DNA of 64,000 nucleotides, taken from Thiopseudomonas acetoxidans (GTDB taxonomy: Bacteria > Pseudomonadota > Gammaproteobacteria > Pseudomonadales > Pseudomonadaceae). Position numbers and translations under genes: made by a program. Numbering within the stretch: position 1 is the stretch's first letter; every line of letters starts with the position of its first letter. Below, one piece after another: positions 24,683 to 33,177 of the stretch. Location of the stretch: assembly GCF_030362935.1 (NCBI RefSeq), contig NZ_JAUCDY010000004.1, forward strand, positions 142,789 through 206,788. Reading direction: 5' to 3'. Below the pieces are notes generated by a model. It was given only the letters and a program-made list of their open reading frames with translations. It had not been told where the DNA came from and did no database searches.

Positions 24683-25240
24683 TTAAGATTCTCTATCCTT
24701 GGCGTATTTTTGAGTAAGCATGCGGGAGTAGTCTTCCAACGAGGCCGCCACAGCTTGCTCAAAACTAGCTAGCTGACCACCAGCATCGGACATGGCCGCT
24801 TCTGCAGCGGAGCGTTGCGCAAAAGCGTATTTGCTGACCGGGCTCATAACGGCACGTAAGCTGGAACCAATCAAGTAAGTGGCAGAAGAGGCTTCTGTCA
24901 GTGGTTTCGGCTCGCCGGCAACGCCAAAATCCGCAGCATAAATAGCTTTGAAGCCGCGTTTGCGTTCGCGCAGCATGGCCTCGCTGGCACAGTTGATCGA
25001 GCAGGTTCCCTCGGCATGGCTGTCAGCGTAATGCAATAAGTGACGGGAGAAGTGAAACTTGCGCCTGTCCATATTGCAAATAACACAGCGTGGATACTTA
25101 TCCAGCTCATCGCTTAATGGAGCGGTATCAGGCTTGATAGCTGGTTTATCGGCTGCAAATACTTGGCCGCTAAGTCCGTTCATGGCTGCTAGGCTAGTGA
25201 TAGCTAACCCAGTACTTTTTAATAGTGTTCTACGCTTCAT
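24683..25240 (-). CDS. TAT-exported NosL-like metal-binding protein
   Basis: 185 residues from the ATG at 25240 (MKRRTLLKSTG; a 12-codon upstream extension is unlikely). The twin-arginine signal peptide ends near residue 30. The mature part carries C52-V-I-C55-N-M57 and a second pair C80/C84, then MSPVSKYAFAQRSAAEAA, which matches the NosL core. NosL proteins bind Cu(I) and help supply nitrous oxide reductase. Here no nos gene is near; the gene is divergent from the hmu-like operon across 433 bp, so a role with that operon (metal released from a tetrapyrrole, or copper) is possible but unproven. Confidence 0.75.
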   Translation of the reverse strand: MKRRTLLKSTGLAITSLAAMNGLSGQVFAADKPAIKPDTAPLSDELDKYPRCVICNMDRRKFHFSRHLLHYADSHAEGTCSINCASEAMLRERKRGFKAIYAADFGVAGEPKPLTEASSATYLIGSSLRAVMSPVSKYAFAQRSAAEAAMSDAGGQLASFEQAVAASLEDYSRMLTQKYAKDRES

Positions 25241-25673
25241 AATTCTTACCCCGTTGGCGACTGTGACAATATGCAATGCTCGTTAGTTTACAAACTAGCA
25301 GCAGATATTATGGTACTGGGCATCTAGCGCAAGAGTACATTTTGTCGCAGCGTTGTTATTAAAAATAGTTGCTCCTTAGAGCCTCTCTGAGGGTATCGAT
25401 AATTATTCAGCGAATGCCCAACAGCAAGAGTCCGTAGCATGCTTATAATATACAAATAATTATAATATGTATAATAGCTTATTCCGCAGGTAAGACTTTA
25501 AGCTAGCCAGTTCAGGCGATAGCTAGTCTTGATTAGTACAATTAGCGCAAAAACACAACTAAACATTAGCTTAGCTTTACTGCGTCATACTGTCCTTGTG
25601 ACAAAGCGACATATTGCGGGTGGAAAATTAATAAATAATATAAAGCAAATTTAAACCTAACATCGGGGGCAAT
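25241..25673. promoter_or_regulatory. Divergent control region between NosL-like gene and hmuR
   Basis: 433 bp, AT-rich, no gene. It contains a 25-bp near-palindrome at 25449-25473 (arms TATACA and TGTATA with AT steps between), a Fur-like half site CGATAATTATTC (25397-25408), and a possible hmuR promoter TTGCGG (25614-25619) with TAATAT (25636-25641) 16 bp later. GGGGGC lies 4 nt before the hmuR start. None of these sites is certain. Confidence 0.4.
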
Positions 25674-27920
25674 ATGCTTTTATTATCAAGAAAACACTTA
25701 GTGTTGCCTGTGGCAATGCTTTGCATAAATCTTTCATTAGCGTCTGAAGAGCAGCCATATAAATTAAAAACAGTCACCACCTATAGTTCAGCGATTACTG
25801 ACAGATTTGACTCTGCCCAACAAAACCCCTCCAGCTCAACATTTATTAGTGGTGAGAATATAGATGATCAGCATGCTAAGAATATTCAAGAAATATTAAG
25901 AGGCATACCTGGTATTACTTCTGATTTGTATGGTGATGGTGACGGAGTAAAAATTAAAATTCGCGGTATTGAAAATCAACGCTTTTTTGGTGAGCAGCCC
26001 GGGGTGGCTATTGTTATTGACGGCGTACCTATTTTTGAACGCACCGGAAAAGTGAATATTGACTTAGACAATATTGAATCAATTCGCGTGGTTAAAGGTG
26101 GTGCTTCCTATTTATACGGTGAGGATGCATTAGCCGGCGCGGTTATCATTACCACCAAAGGCGCCAAAGATAAAAATGATATTAGCTTAGGCTATGAGCA
26201 AGGTTCATTTGGTTATAACAAAGAACTCTTATCGGCTAACTTTTCACAATCAATACTATCCGGTCGCTTCCAATACTCAAAACGAGAAACGGATGGCTAT
26301 CATTATTTATCAAATCGAGACAGTGAAACGTATTTTTTAAACCTAAACTTAAATTTAAGTGATAATTCAACATTGAAATTCAACTATGAAGGTATCGATC
26401 GATTTAGAGAGGGTGATGGTTTTGTTTCGGGTAAGACGCAAGCTAAAATAGATCCAAAAGCAAAAGACGCAAATCGTGGCTATACGCGCAATACAGATGC
26501 TGACCTAAAAAGATTTAACCTCACTTACTCGCATAATTTCTCTGATACAGGGAATGTTTCGTTAGTTGGCTATCAGTTTAAAGATAAGACCTCCTACTGG
26601 TCAGCTCCAGTTAGGTTTGATGGTTTAGGCAAGCCTGTGCCTAATAGTAACTACAATGCCTATGCTGAAATAAATAACTATGAACAAACACAGCGAGGTG
26701 CCAAACTAGAAGTGAAAGAAAGTTTTGGAAACCTGGCTGTTCTAGGAGGATTGGATTTTAGAGAAGATAGTTTTGATGATATAGCAGTTGCTAAACAAGA
26801 CTATAAAAACTCGCCATCATTTTTTTCACCTGTGGTCAGGCAGGGAACTATCAATAGTCAATACACACGTACTGAGCGAACCAAGGCTGCATACTCTGAG
26901 TTAAAGTATGGCCTTACAGATTTCACCACGTTAACCGCTAACTATCGCTTTGATCATATTGTTTTGAATGATACTAATGAGTTAAATTTAAAAAAACGTA
27001 AGTCTAACTTTGATATCTCATCATGGCGTCTAGGTATTGACCAAAGTTTAACCGACAGAACTGCTGTTTATGCGGGAGTGTCAACGGGATTTAGAACGCC
27101 AGCCTTAAGTCAGCTCTCAACTAATAACAAGCTTAATCCTGAGCATACCAGAAACTATGAAATAGGACTGCGTAGTGAGCAATCGCTACTGGGCTGGAAC
27201 ACTTCAATTAATAGCTCAATTTTCCATATGCGTCGCAAAGACTTTATTACTAGCACCGTAGGTCAGAATGTGAGTGCTCAAGCGGCGAGCGATATGATGT
27301 ATGATAATATCGGTGATGTGGTTAGTCAGGGACTTGAGCTTGCATTAAGCACTGATATTAAACATCAGCTATCTTTTGATCTTGCTTATACATATTTAGA
27401 TAGTTATTACAAGAGATATGATGATTTTTATCTCGCATTAGGTAATGCACGTGGCGCTAAGGTAAATGGTTATAGCAGCTTAACAAACCCAAACACCCAG
27501 GTATATTTTCAGCATTACAATAATAAAAATAACCAAGTACCCCGAACACCTAAACATAGTGCTAATTTTAGAACCCACTGGCATCCCTATAAAGATCTGT
27601 ATTTTACTGCAGAAGCTGACTATAAAAGCTCTAGCTATGCTGATGAGATCAACCAGGAAAAAATTAAGCAAAGAACACTGTTAAATCTAGTGGCGAACTA
27701 TAAAAGAGATGTTCGTCTATTCAGAGCAGTTGACAGTACTGTGACTGCTTTTGTAAAGCTAGAAAACGTCACCAACAAGAAGTATTACCGTACTGCCTAT
27801 GGCGCTCAGGATTCGGCAGGCATAGATGGCAATTATGATGGCGTTTATAACTCAGAAGACTTGTCGATTATTGTCGACCCCGGCCGCACTTGGTCGGCTG
27901 GTGTGTCGGTGAGGTTTTAA
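25674..27920 (+). CDS. hmuR: TonB-dependent outer-membrane receptor, haem-receptor (HmuR/CirA) type
   Basis: 748 residues. Signal peptide about 1-23, TonB-box-like LKTVTTYS at about 31-38, plug domain (NIQEILRGIPGI, KIKIRGIENQRFF, VVKGGASYLYGEDALAGAVII), then a 22-strand barrel ending in VSVRF. FRTP (473-476) and LNPE (487-490) correspond to the FRAP/NPDL boxes of haem receptors, but the spacer is only 10 residues and lacks the usual His. It would take up haem or a related tetrapyrrole. One bp separates it from the CobN-like gene. The gene is clearly more AT-rich than the window average, suggesting transfer. The symbol is by analogy with the hmu operon. Confidence 0.8.
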   Translation: MLLLSRKHLVLPVAMLCINLSLASEEQPYKLKTVTTYSSAITDRFDSAQQNPSSSTFISGENIDDQHAKNIQEILRGIPGITSDLYGDGDGVKIKIRGIENQRFFGEQPGVAIVIDGVPIFERTGKVNIDLDNIESIRVVKGGASYLYGEDALAGAVIITTKGAKDKNDISLGYEQGSFGYNKELLSANFSQSILSGRFQYSKRETDGYHYLSNRDSETYFLNLNLNLSDNSTLKFNYEGIDRFREGDGFVSGKTQAKIDPKAKDANRGYTRNTDADLKRFNLTYSHNFSDTGNVSLVGYQFKDKTSYWSAPVRFDGLGKPVPNSNYNAYAEINNYEQTQRGAKLEVKESFGNLAVLGGLDFREDSFDDIAVAKQDYKNSPSFFSPVVRQGTINSQYTRTERTKAAYSELKYGLTDFTTLTANYRFDHIVLNDTNELNLKKRKSNFDISSWRLGIDQSLTDRTAVYAGVSTGFRTPALSQLSTNNKLNPEHTRNYEIGLRSEQSLLGWNTSINSSIFHMRRKDFITSTVGQNVSAQAASDMMYDNIGDVVSQGLELALSTDIKHQLSFDLAYTYLDSYYKRYDDFYLALGNARGAKVNGYSSLTNPNTQVYFQHYNNKNNQVPRTPKHSANFRTHWHPYKDLYFTAEADYKSSSYADEINQEKIKQRTLLNLVANYKRDVRLFRAVDSTVTAFVKLENVTNKKYYRTAYGAQDSAGIDGNYDGVYNSEDLSIIVDPGRTWSAGVSVRF

Positions 27921-27921
27921 A

Positions 27922-30900
27922 ATGCGAAAGTTTTTAAGTGCTTTTTTATGCTGCTTAATGGCCGTCAGCGTTAATGCTTTTGCACAAAAGCCTAAATTAT
28001 TAGTAGTAACGACTGAGTTTGTTATTGAAAACAAATTTAAACAGCTGGCTTTGTTGGCGGAAAAAAGCCAGTTAGATTTTAACTATTATTACGCAGAGAA
28101 TTTGCAAGAAGACAGCCATTTTATAGAGCAAGCTGATTTCATTATAGTTGATGCACCTCGAAGTGAAGATCAAGCTGTTGTGAGTAGCCGGTTAACAGAA
28201 GCCTTAAGCAAGGTTGACGTACCTTTCATACAGATTCAGCGTATGACGCCGCACCAGCCTTTGCTGTATAAAAATATTCCTTTTGAGCATGCTAAAGCGA
28301 TTCAGGACTACTATTTGTCCGGCATGGACAATAATCGGCGTGGCTTGCTCAGCTATATTGAGCATTACTTGCAAGGTGTGGATCTATCACAGGTGGAAAA
28401 ACCACAACCCTTACCCGATGGCGGCATTTATCACCCGCAAGCGGGGAGCAAGATTTTCACTTCTTTAGAAGAATACCTCGCGTGGTGGCAGCAACAGCAA
28501 CACAGTGATTGGCAAGAAAAGTCTGTGATCGCCATGGAGACCACCTCCAGTTATATTGCCGATGCACAAACCGCGCATTTAGATGCCGTCATTAATGCCA
28601 TTGAACAAAACAATGGCCTGCCGATTGTCTATTACCCTAAATCTCGATCTCTAACCGGCCAGCCTCGCCCGTCAAGCACACCAGCCGCTGCCCCTGCCAG
28701 CGAAACAATCCAAGCAGCTGTGGCTTTCCCTAACCCAAAAAGCCAGCGCCGCCCTGTCGCTATTGAACCCTTGTTACAACTCGACAACCAGATGATCGCC
28801 AATGTGCTCTTGGTCAATACCTTTTTGGGCGGTGATACTGAAGGGCGTAAAGCTAAGTACCAGCAGCTCAACATCCCTGTTTTGCACATTGTGCACTACC
28901 GTGCGGATAACTATGCCGCCTATCTCGCGGATAATGCAGGTATTGATAGCTTTTCGTTGCCTTTCACCCTAACCAATGCGGAATATATCGGCATGCAGGA
29001 TCCGGTGATTTTAACCACTAATGAAGGTGGAGAAATGCTGCCGATACCTGAACAGCTGGATTTGCTGGTCAAGAAAGCACTTAATTTGGCCAGCTTACAG
29101 CGCAAGGACAATCAGGATAAAAAATTAGCGCTGTTGTTTTGGAATCACCCTCCAGGAGAAACCAACCAAGGAGCTTCGAATCTAAATGTGCCGCGTTCTT
29201 TAGAAAAGCTCACCAGCGATTTACAAAAAGAGGGCTATCAGGTTAGCCCAGTCGCTGAACAAACAATGATTGATGCAGTCGCTGCAATGCTAAAGCCTAG
29301 CTATCGCCCTGACCACTTAGACGAATTAATGGACACAGCTTTGTGGAGCTTTCTGCCTCTAGAGGCCTATCAAGCTTGGTTTAAAACGCTACCCGAAGAG
29401 GTGCAGAGTGAAATCAATGGCTACTGGGGAGCAGCCGATACTTACCGCGGCTTAGTGTCTTACCAAGGCCAGCAAGGCTTTGTTATTCCACGTCTAGAAG
29501 CGGGCAACTTAATTGTGATGCCGCAGCCCAGTCGTGGCGGTAATGACCCCAGCCAAGATAAAGATATCTTCCATGACGTTAAGGTGCCGATGAGTCATTA
29601 CTATGCTGCGGTATACTTATGGATTCGTGAGCACTATCAAGCTGATGCCATTATCCACTTTGGTACACACGGCTCGCAGGAGTGGTTGCCGGGTAAAGAA
29701 CGCGGCTTATGGGCCTATGATGCACCCAATCTAGCGGTTGGCTCAGTGCCGGTCATTTATCCCTATATTGTCGATAATATTGCCGAAGCCATTCATGTTA
29801 AACGTCGTGGTCGCGGGGTGATTATTAGCCACCAAACCGCTCCGCTCTCACCGGCTGGCTTATCCGATGACTTTGTCACCATCAATAATTTACTTGAAGA
29901 GTATCAACTGCTGGATGAGGGCATGGTCAAACAAAACAACCAAGCGCTGATTATCGAGCAGGTGGTCAAAATGAATATTCATCAAGACTTGGAGTGGGAC
30001 GTTGCGAATTTACATACCGATTTTGCCGCATTCTCTAGAGAGTTAGAGAATTACCTCGAAGACCTTGGAGCGGCAATCCAACCTTTAGGCCTGCATACTT
30101 TCGGTCAAAGCGCCGAGTCCGATCACCTAACTTTAACCTTGATGCTGATGTTACAAGAGCCTTTAGCAACAGCTTTAGGCTTGGATAACTTAGCAGCAGA
30201 GTTTAAGCGTGATTATAAGGACTTAAAAGAAACACCCGCCTATCAGTTTGTCGCGCAACACATTGTGCAAGGCATAGCGCTGGATAAAGACGCAACGCCA
30301 GAGCAGCAAGCCTTGGTCAAACAAGGTCAGCAACAGTTAAGCAACTTAGCTGCGCATGTGGAAACAGACAGCCTGATGACCGCCCTAGCGGCGCGCTGGA
30401 TTGATCCATCCTACGGTGGCGATCCGGTACGTAATCCTGATGCCTTGCCCACCGGGCGCAATATGTATGGCTTTGATCCTTCCAGAGTGCCAACCAAAGC
30501 TGCTTATACCGCCGGAATACAGGCGCTCGATGAACTGTTACTCAGCCATCAGCTGACTGAGAAGGAAACACCGAGCAAACTGGCCTTTACTATGTGGAGC
30601 ACAGAAACCATGCGCCACTTGGGGATGCTAGAGGCGCAAATCTTCGCTGCTTTGGGGGTGAAACCGGTTTGGGATCGTGGCGGACGGGTGGTCGACCTTG
30701 AGCTAATTCCCTTGAGCGAACTGGGGCGCGCACGGATTGATACGGTGATCTCACTGACGGGCCTGTATCGCGATCAGTTTCCCAATTTAATTGAGCGTTT
30801 CAATCAGGCTATTGTAATGGTTGCTGAGCAAGACGAGCCGGCCGCCATGAACCCGGTTCGCGCCAATACACGGCAAGTGCTGCAACGATTGTTGGAGTTA

Positions 30901-31995
30901 GGCTATCCAGAAGATCAGGCACATAACCTCGCGCTCACCCGGGTGTTTGGTACAGAGTCCGGTGATTATGGCACTCAGCTGCCGGAAGCCACACTGGCCT
31001 CAGATAAGTGGGAAGCAGATGATAATCAGCTTGCTGAGCTCTACTTGTCACGCATGTCTTGGGCTTATGGCCCAGATACATCACAGTGGAGCCAAAAGCC
31101 TGCAGCCGTCAACGGTCAAGCACTGAATTTATATGCCGAACAGCTTAAGGGTACGCAAGCAGCGGTGTTCTCCCGCTCCTCAAATCTAAGAGGTCTACTG
31201 GATACCGACCATCCTTTTGAGTACCTCGGTGGTATTTCCTTAGCCGTGCAGCATTTAGATGGCGTTGCACCCCAGCTATATATCTCCAATTTACGTGACC
31301 CCAATCGCGCTAAATTACAAAGCGCCGAGCGTTTTTTAGCCAATGAATTGCGCGCGGTGTATCAACATCCTAACTGGCTGGCAGAAATGCAAAAAGAAGG
31401 TTATGCCGGCACCTTAGAATTGCTCAATACCATCAATAATTTTTGGGGCTGGCAGGTGATGGATGAACGTATGGCACGTGATGACCAGTGGGAAGAGTTT
31501 CATCAAACCTATATCAAAGATAAATATGATTTATCCCTTAAAGAGTGGTTTGAACAGAGCAACCCAGCGGCCATGGCGCAAATCGCTGAACGTATGCTGG
31601 AAGCTGTTCGTAAAGATTACTGGGACGCCAGCGAGCAAACCAAACAAGAGCTGGTTGAGCTGTACCAAGAGTTGGCCGCACAACATGATATCTACACCAG
31701 CAATGAAACCTTTAAAGCCTATGTGGCTGAATTAGCAGCAGGCTATGGCCTCTCCGGTGTAGCACCTGCTGTCGCCGAAGCGGCAGCAAATCCAGAGCCA
31801 ACAGACCCTACCGAGGCAGAAGCCAGCAACCCGCCTTTGCAGCACGTCAAAGGCCAAGAAATGGCTGAAATAGCCCCAGCAGAACCCGTTGAGACTGACC
31901 TTTGGTGGCTGTGGACTTTATTTATTTTAATCGGCTTAGGCGCTGCTTACCAAGCAATGCTCGCGCGTAGACAACGTATCTTCATAGGGGAATAA
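27922..31995 (+). CDS. hmuS: Exported CobN/magnesium-chelatase-H-like protein (HmuS-like, putative tetrapyrrole (de)chelatase)
   Basis: 1357 residues. Residues 1-22 are a signal peptide (MRKFLSAFLCCLMAV...FAQ). A Pro/Ala-rich linker lies at about 230-275. The CobN/ChlH core includes IIHFGTHGSQEWLPGK (H579, H583, E587), GVIISHQTAPLSPAGL, VISLTGLYRDQFPNL, SNLRGLLDTDHPFEY and NNFWGWQVMDERM. After an acidic, Pro-rich stretch there is one membrane helix (about 1328-1347, WWLWTLFILIGLGAAY) and a basic end, so the body should face the periplasm. This is the architecture of HmuS of the Bacteroidetes hmu operon, where homologues are reported to take iron out of haem. Canonical CobN is cytosolic and needs CobS/CobT; neither is here. 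Confidence 0.85.
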   Translation: MRKFLSAFLCCLMAVSVNAFAQKPKLLVVTTEFVIENKFKQLALLAEKSQLDFNYYYAENLQEDSHFIEQADFIIVDAPRSEDQAVVSSRLTEALSKVDVPFIQIQRMTPHQPLLYKNIPFEHAKAIQDYYLSGMDNNRRGLLSYIEHYLQGVDLSQVEKPQPLPDGGIYHPQAGSKIFTSLEEYLAWWQQQQHSDWQEKSVIAMETTSSYIADAQTAHLDAVINAIEQNNGLPIVYYPKSRSLTGQPRPSSTPAAAPASETIQAAVAFPNPKSQRRPVAIEPLLQLDNQMIANVLLVNTFLGGDTEGRKAKYQQLNIPVLHIVHYRADNYAAYLADNAGIDSFSLPFTLTNAEYIGMQDPVILTTNEGGEMLPIPEQLDLLVKKALNLASLQRKDNQDKKLALLFWNHPPGETNQGASNLNVPRSLEKLTSDLQKEGYQVSPVAEQTMIDAVAAMLKPSYRPDHLDELMDTALWSFLPLEAYQAWFKTLPEEVQSEINGYWGAADTYRGLVSYQGQQGFVIPRLEAGNLIVMPQPSRGGNDPSQDKDIFHDVKVPMSHYYAAVYLWIREHYQADAIIHFGTHGSQEWLPGKERGLWAYDAPNLAVGSVPVIYPYIVDNIAEAIHVKRRGRGVIISHQTAPLSPAGLSDDFVTINNLLEEYQLLDEGMVKQNNQALIIEQVVKMNIHQDLEWDVANLHTDFAAFSRELENYLEDLGAAIQPLGLHTFGQSAESDHLTLTLMLMLQEPLATALGLDNLAAEFKRDYKDLKETPAYQFVAQHIVQGIALDKDATPEQQALVKQGQQQLSNLAAHVETDSLMTALAARWIDPSYGGDPVRNPDALPTGRNMYGFDPSRVPTKAAYTAGIQALDELLLSHQLTEKETPSKLAFTMWSTETMRHLGMLEAQIFAALGVKPVWDRGGRVVDLELIPLSELGRARIDTVISLTGLYRDQFPNLIERFNQAIVMVAEQDEPAAMNPVRANTRQVLQRLLELGYPEDQAHNLALTRVFGTESGDYGTQLPEATLASDKWEADDNQLAELYLSRMSWAYGPDTSQWSQKPAAVNGQALNLYAEQLKGTQAAVFSRSSNLRGLLDTDHPFEYLGGISLAVQHLDGVAPQLYISNLRDPNRAKLQSAERFLANELRAVYQHPNWLAEMQKEGYAGTLELLNTINNFWGWQVMDERMARDDQWEEFHQTYIKDKYDLSLKEWFEQSNPAAMAQIAERMLEAVRKDYWDASEQTKQELVELYQELAAQHDIYTSNETFKAYVAELAAGYGLSGVAPAVAEAAANPEPTDPTEAEASNPPLQHVKGQEMAEIAPAEPVETDLWWLWTLFILIGLGAAYQAMLARRQRIFIGE

Positions 31996-31996
31996 A

Positions 31997-32482
31997 ATGG
32001 GTTTTATTGAATTAACTATGTACCAAATTGCCGGCATGTTTTTGCTGCCGGTGTTTGCCGTGCTTGCTGTGCTCTTTGTCTATGCTTTGTTTGAACTAGG
32101 GCGGTTTTTATTTGAAATTGTACAACGCCGCTTTAGTGCAAATATATCTAAACCATTAACCTGGTATTACCGTCAGCACCCGCAAGCAGATTTAGAACAC
32201 TTAGAACTACAAGTACTAAAAACGCTTGAGCCTTTGCGCGTGGTGAGCCGCGTTTCACCGATGCTGGGTCTGATAGCCACCATGATTCCCATGGGCCCAG
32301 CACTAATGGGCGTCGCTTCAGGTGACTTTATGAGCGTCGCGGAAAACCTATCCGCTGCCTTCTCCGCGGTCATTATTGCCTTGATAGTGGCGTCAATAGT
32401 GTTCTGGATCCTTTCCGTGCGACGTCGTTGGTTGCTCGAAGAATTAAAGCAGCTAGTACCTATTGTTGAGCAGGGGGTTTAG
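31997..32482 (+). CDS. hmuT: MotA/TolQ/ExbB-family proton-channel subunit (HmuT-like)
   Basis: 161 residues with three membrane helices (about 10-33, 83-112, 115-138) and a cytoplasmic segment between the first two, the TolQ/ExbB topology. VSPMLGLIATMIPMGPALMGVASGDF is the typical TolQ/ExbB signature (SPLLGLLGTV...). It starts 1 bp after the CobN-like stop and is followed at 4 bp by the DUF2149 gene. It lacks the periplasmic extension of some ExbB proteins. Likely the channel subunit of a proton-driven motor acting on the adjacent system. Confidence 0.88.
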   Translation: MGFIELTMYQIAGMFLLPVFAVLAVLFVYALFELGRFLFEIVQRRFSANISKPLTWYYRQHPQADLEHLELQVLKTLEPLRVVSRVSPMLGLIATMIPMGPALMGVASGDFMSVAENLSAAFSAVIIALIVASIVFWILSVRRRWLLEELKQLVPIVEQGV

Positions 32483-32486
32483 TAGT

Positions 32487-32807
32487 ATGAGTCGTTTAAA
32501 ACTCAATATTCTAGAAGACGAAGATGACGATCCTATCGCTAGTACAGTGAATATCATTGATGTGTTTTTAGTGGTGATTGCTGTGTTGTTGGTTATTTTA
32601 ATGTCCAATCCGATTAACCCCTTTGCAACTGAGGAAGAAGTGATTGTGATAAAAAACCCAGGCAAACCTAATATGGAAATGTTGATTAAAGAAGGTACTG
32701 AGTTAAAGCATTACCAGTCAACGGGAGAGGTGGGTGAAGGTCAGGGCAGTAAGGCAGGGATTACCTATCGCATGGAAGACGGCAGTATGATTTATGTGCC
32801 GGAATAA
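32487..32807 (+). CDS. hmuU: DUF2149 protein, ExbD/TolR-like single-pass partner (HmuU-like)
   Basis: 106 residues from the ATG at 32487 (a frame extension into hmuT is discounted; GGGGG lies upstream). A short acidic N-terminus (LEDEDDDP) precedes one membrane helix, NIIDVFLVVIAVLLVIL (about 22-40), and a small periplasmic domain. Asp25 at the start of the helix copies the position and context of the essential Asp in ExbD/TolR (PLIDV-type). The family is DUF2149, found with CobN-like and ExbB-like genes. Function as the ExbD-like subunit is my inference. Confidence 0.8.
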   Translation: MSRLKLNILEDEDDDPIASTVNIIDVFLVVIAVLLVILMSNPINPFATEEEVIVIKNPGKPNMEMLIKEGTELKHYQSTGEVGEGQGSKAGITYRMEDGSMIYVPE

Positions 32808-32811
32808 GAAC

Positions 32812-32845
32812 ATAGCGTTGCTGCTGTAAGCAGCGCTATTTTATT
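32812..32845 (+). terminator. Intrinsic terminator of the hmu-like operon
   Basis: ATAGCGTTGC (32812-32821) pairs with GCAGCGCTAT (32830-32839), one G-U pair, 8-nt loop, followed by TTTATT. It begins 5 bp after the DUF2149 stop. Confidence 0.75.
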
Positions 32846-32850
32846 AGCAC

Positions 32851-32928
32851 CGTAGGGTGGGCACTTATGCCCACGCGTAAACGGCGTTGCTGGATGGTAC
32901 GACGTGGGCGTAAATGCCCGCCCTACGC
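32851..32928. repeat. Inverted REP-like pair, family C
   Basis: CGTAGGGTGGGCACTTATGC at 32851 (then CCACGCG) and CGTGGGCGTAAATGCCCGCC at 32903 (then CTACGC) are inverted versions of each other, 25 bp apart. Each can form its own hairpin. Part of the 370-bp repeat region between DUF2149 and the SdiA-regulated-domain gene, which has no gene. A degenerate third copy appears near 33,146-33,183. Confidence 0.65.
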
Positions 32929-32953
32929 AAAATCTCAACCAAGGCAAAGTCAA

Positions 32954-33068
32954 GTGTGGAACCTGCCTTGGCAGGGAACCAAGCTTGAGCCATGGCACAG
33001 AATGAGAGCCTCTTGCTCAGGTTTGGCTAGGGTGCATTCTGCGTTCCCCGACAAGTCGGGTCCCACAA
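32954..33068. repeat. REP family B inverted pair (BIME)
   Basis: TGTGGAACCTGCCTTGGCAG (plus strand, from 32954) and, on the minus strand from 33068, TTGTGGGACCCGACTTGTCG are two family B units facing each other. Between them AGAGCCTCTTGCTCAGG (about 33,004-33,020) matches 24515-24531 in reverse. Confidence 0.65.
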
Positions 33069-33177
33069 CAGCGGGTGTCATGGCTGGGCATATAAATCGC
33101 CTGCTAGCTCGCATCGCCCAGAAGCTGGGTTCCAACAGCACTGCACTTGTGCCCACGCGGAAACTAGAGGGCGGGAT

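Noticed and set aside
25379..25411. Sequence like the MITE end (GAGCCTCTCTGAG, then TTATTCAG) upstream of hmuR
   Set aside because: Only about 30 bp with partial identity and no target duplication; too weak to call a second MITE copy.
25397..25415. Fur box
   Set aside because: About 10 of 19 positions fit the consensus, only the left half is good; kept only as a weak hint in the control-region entry.
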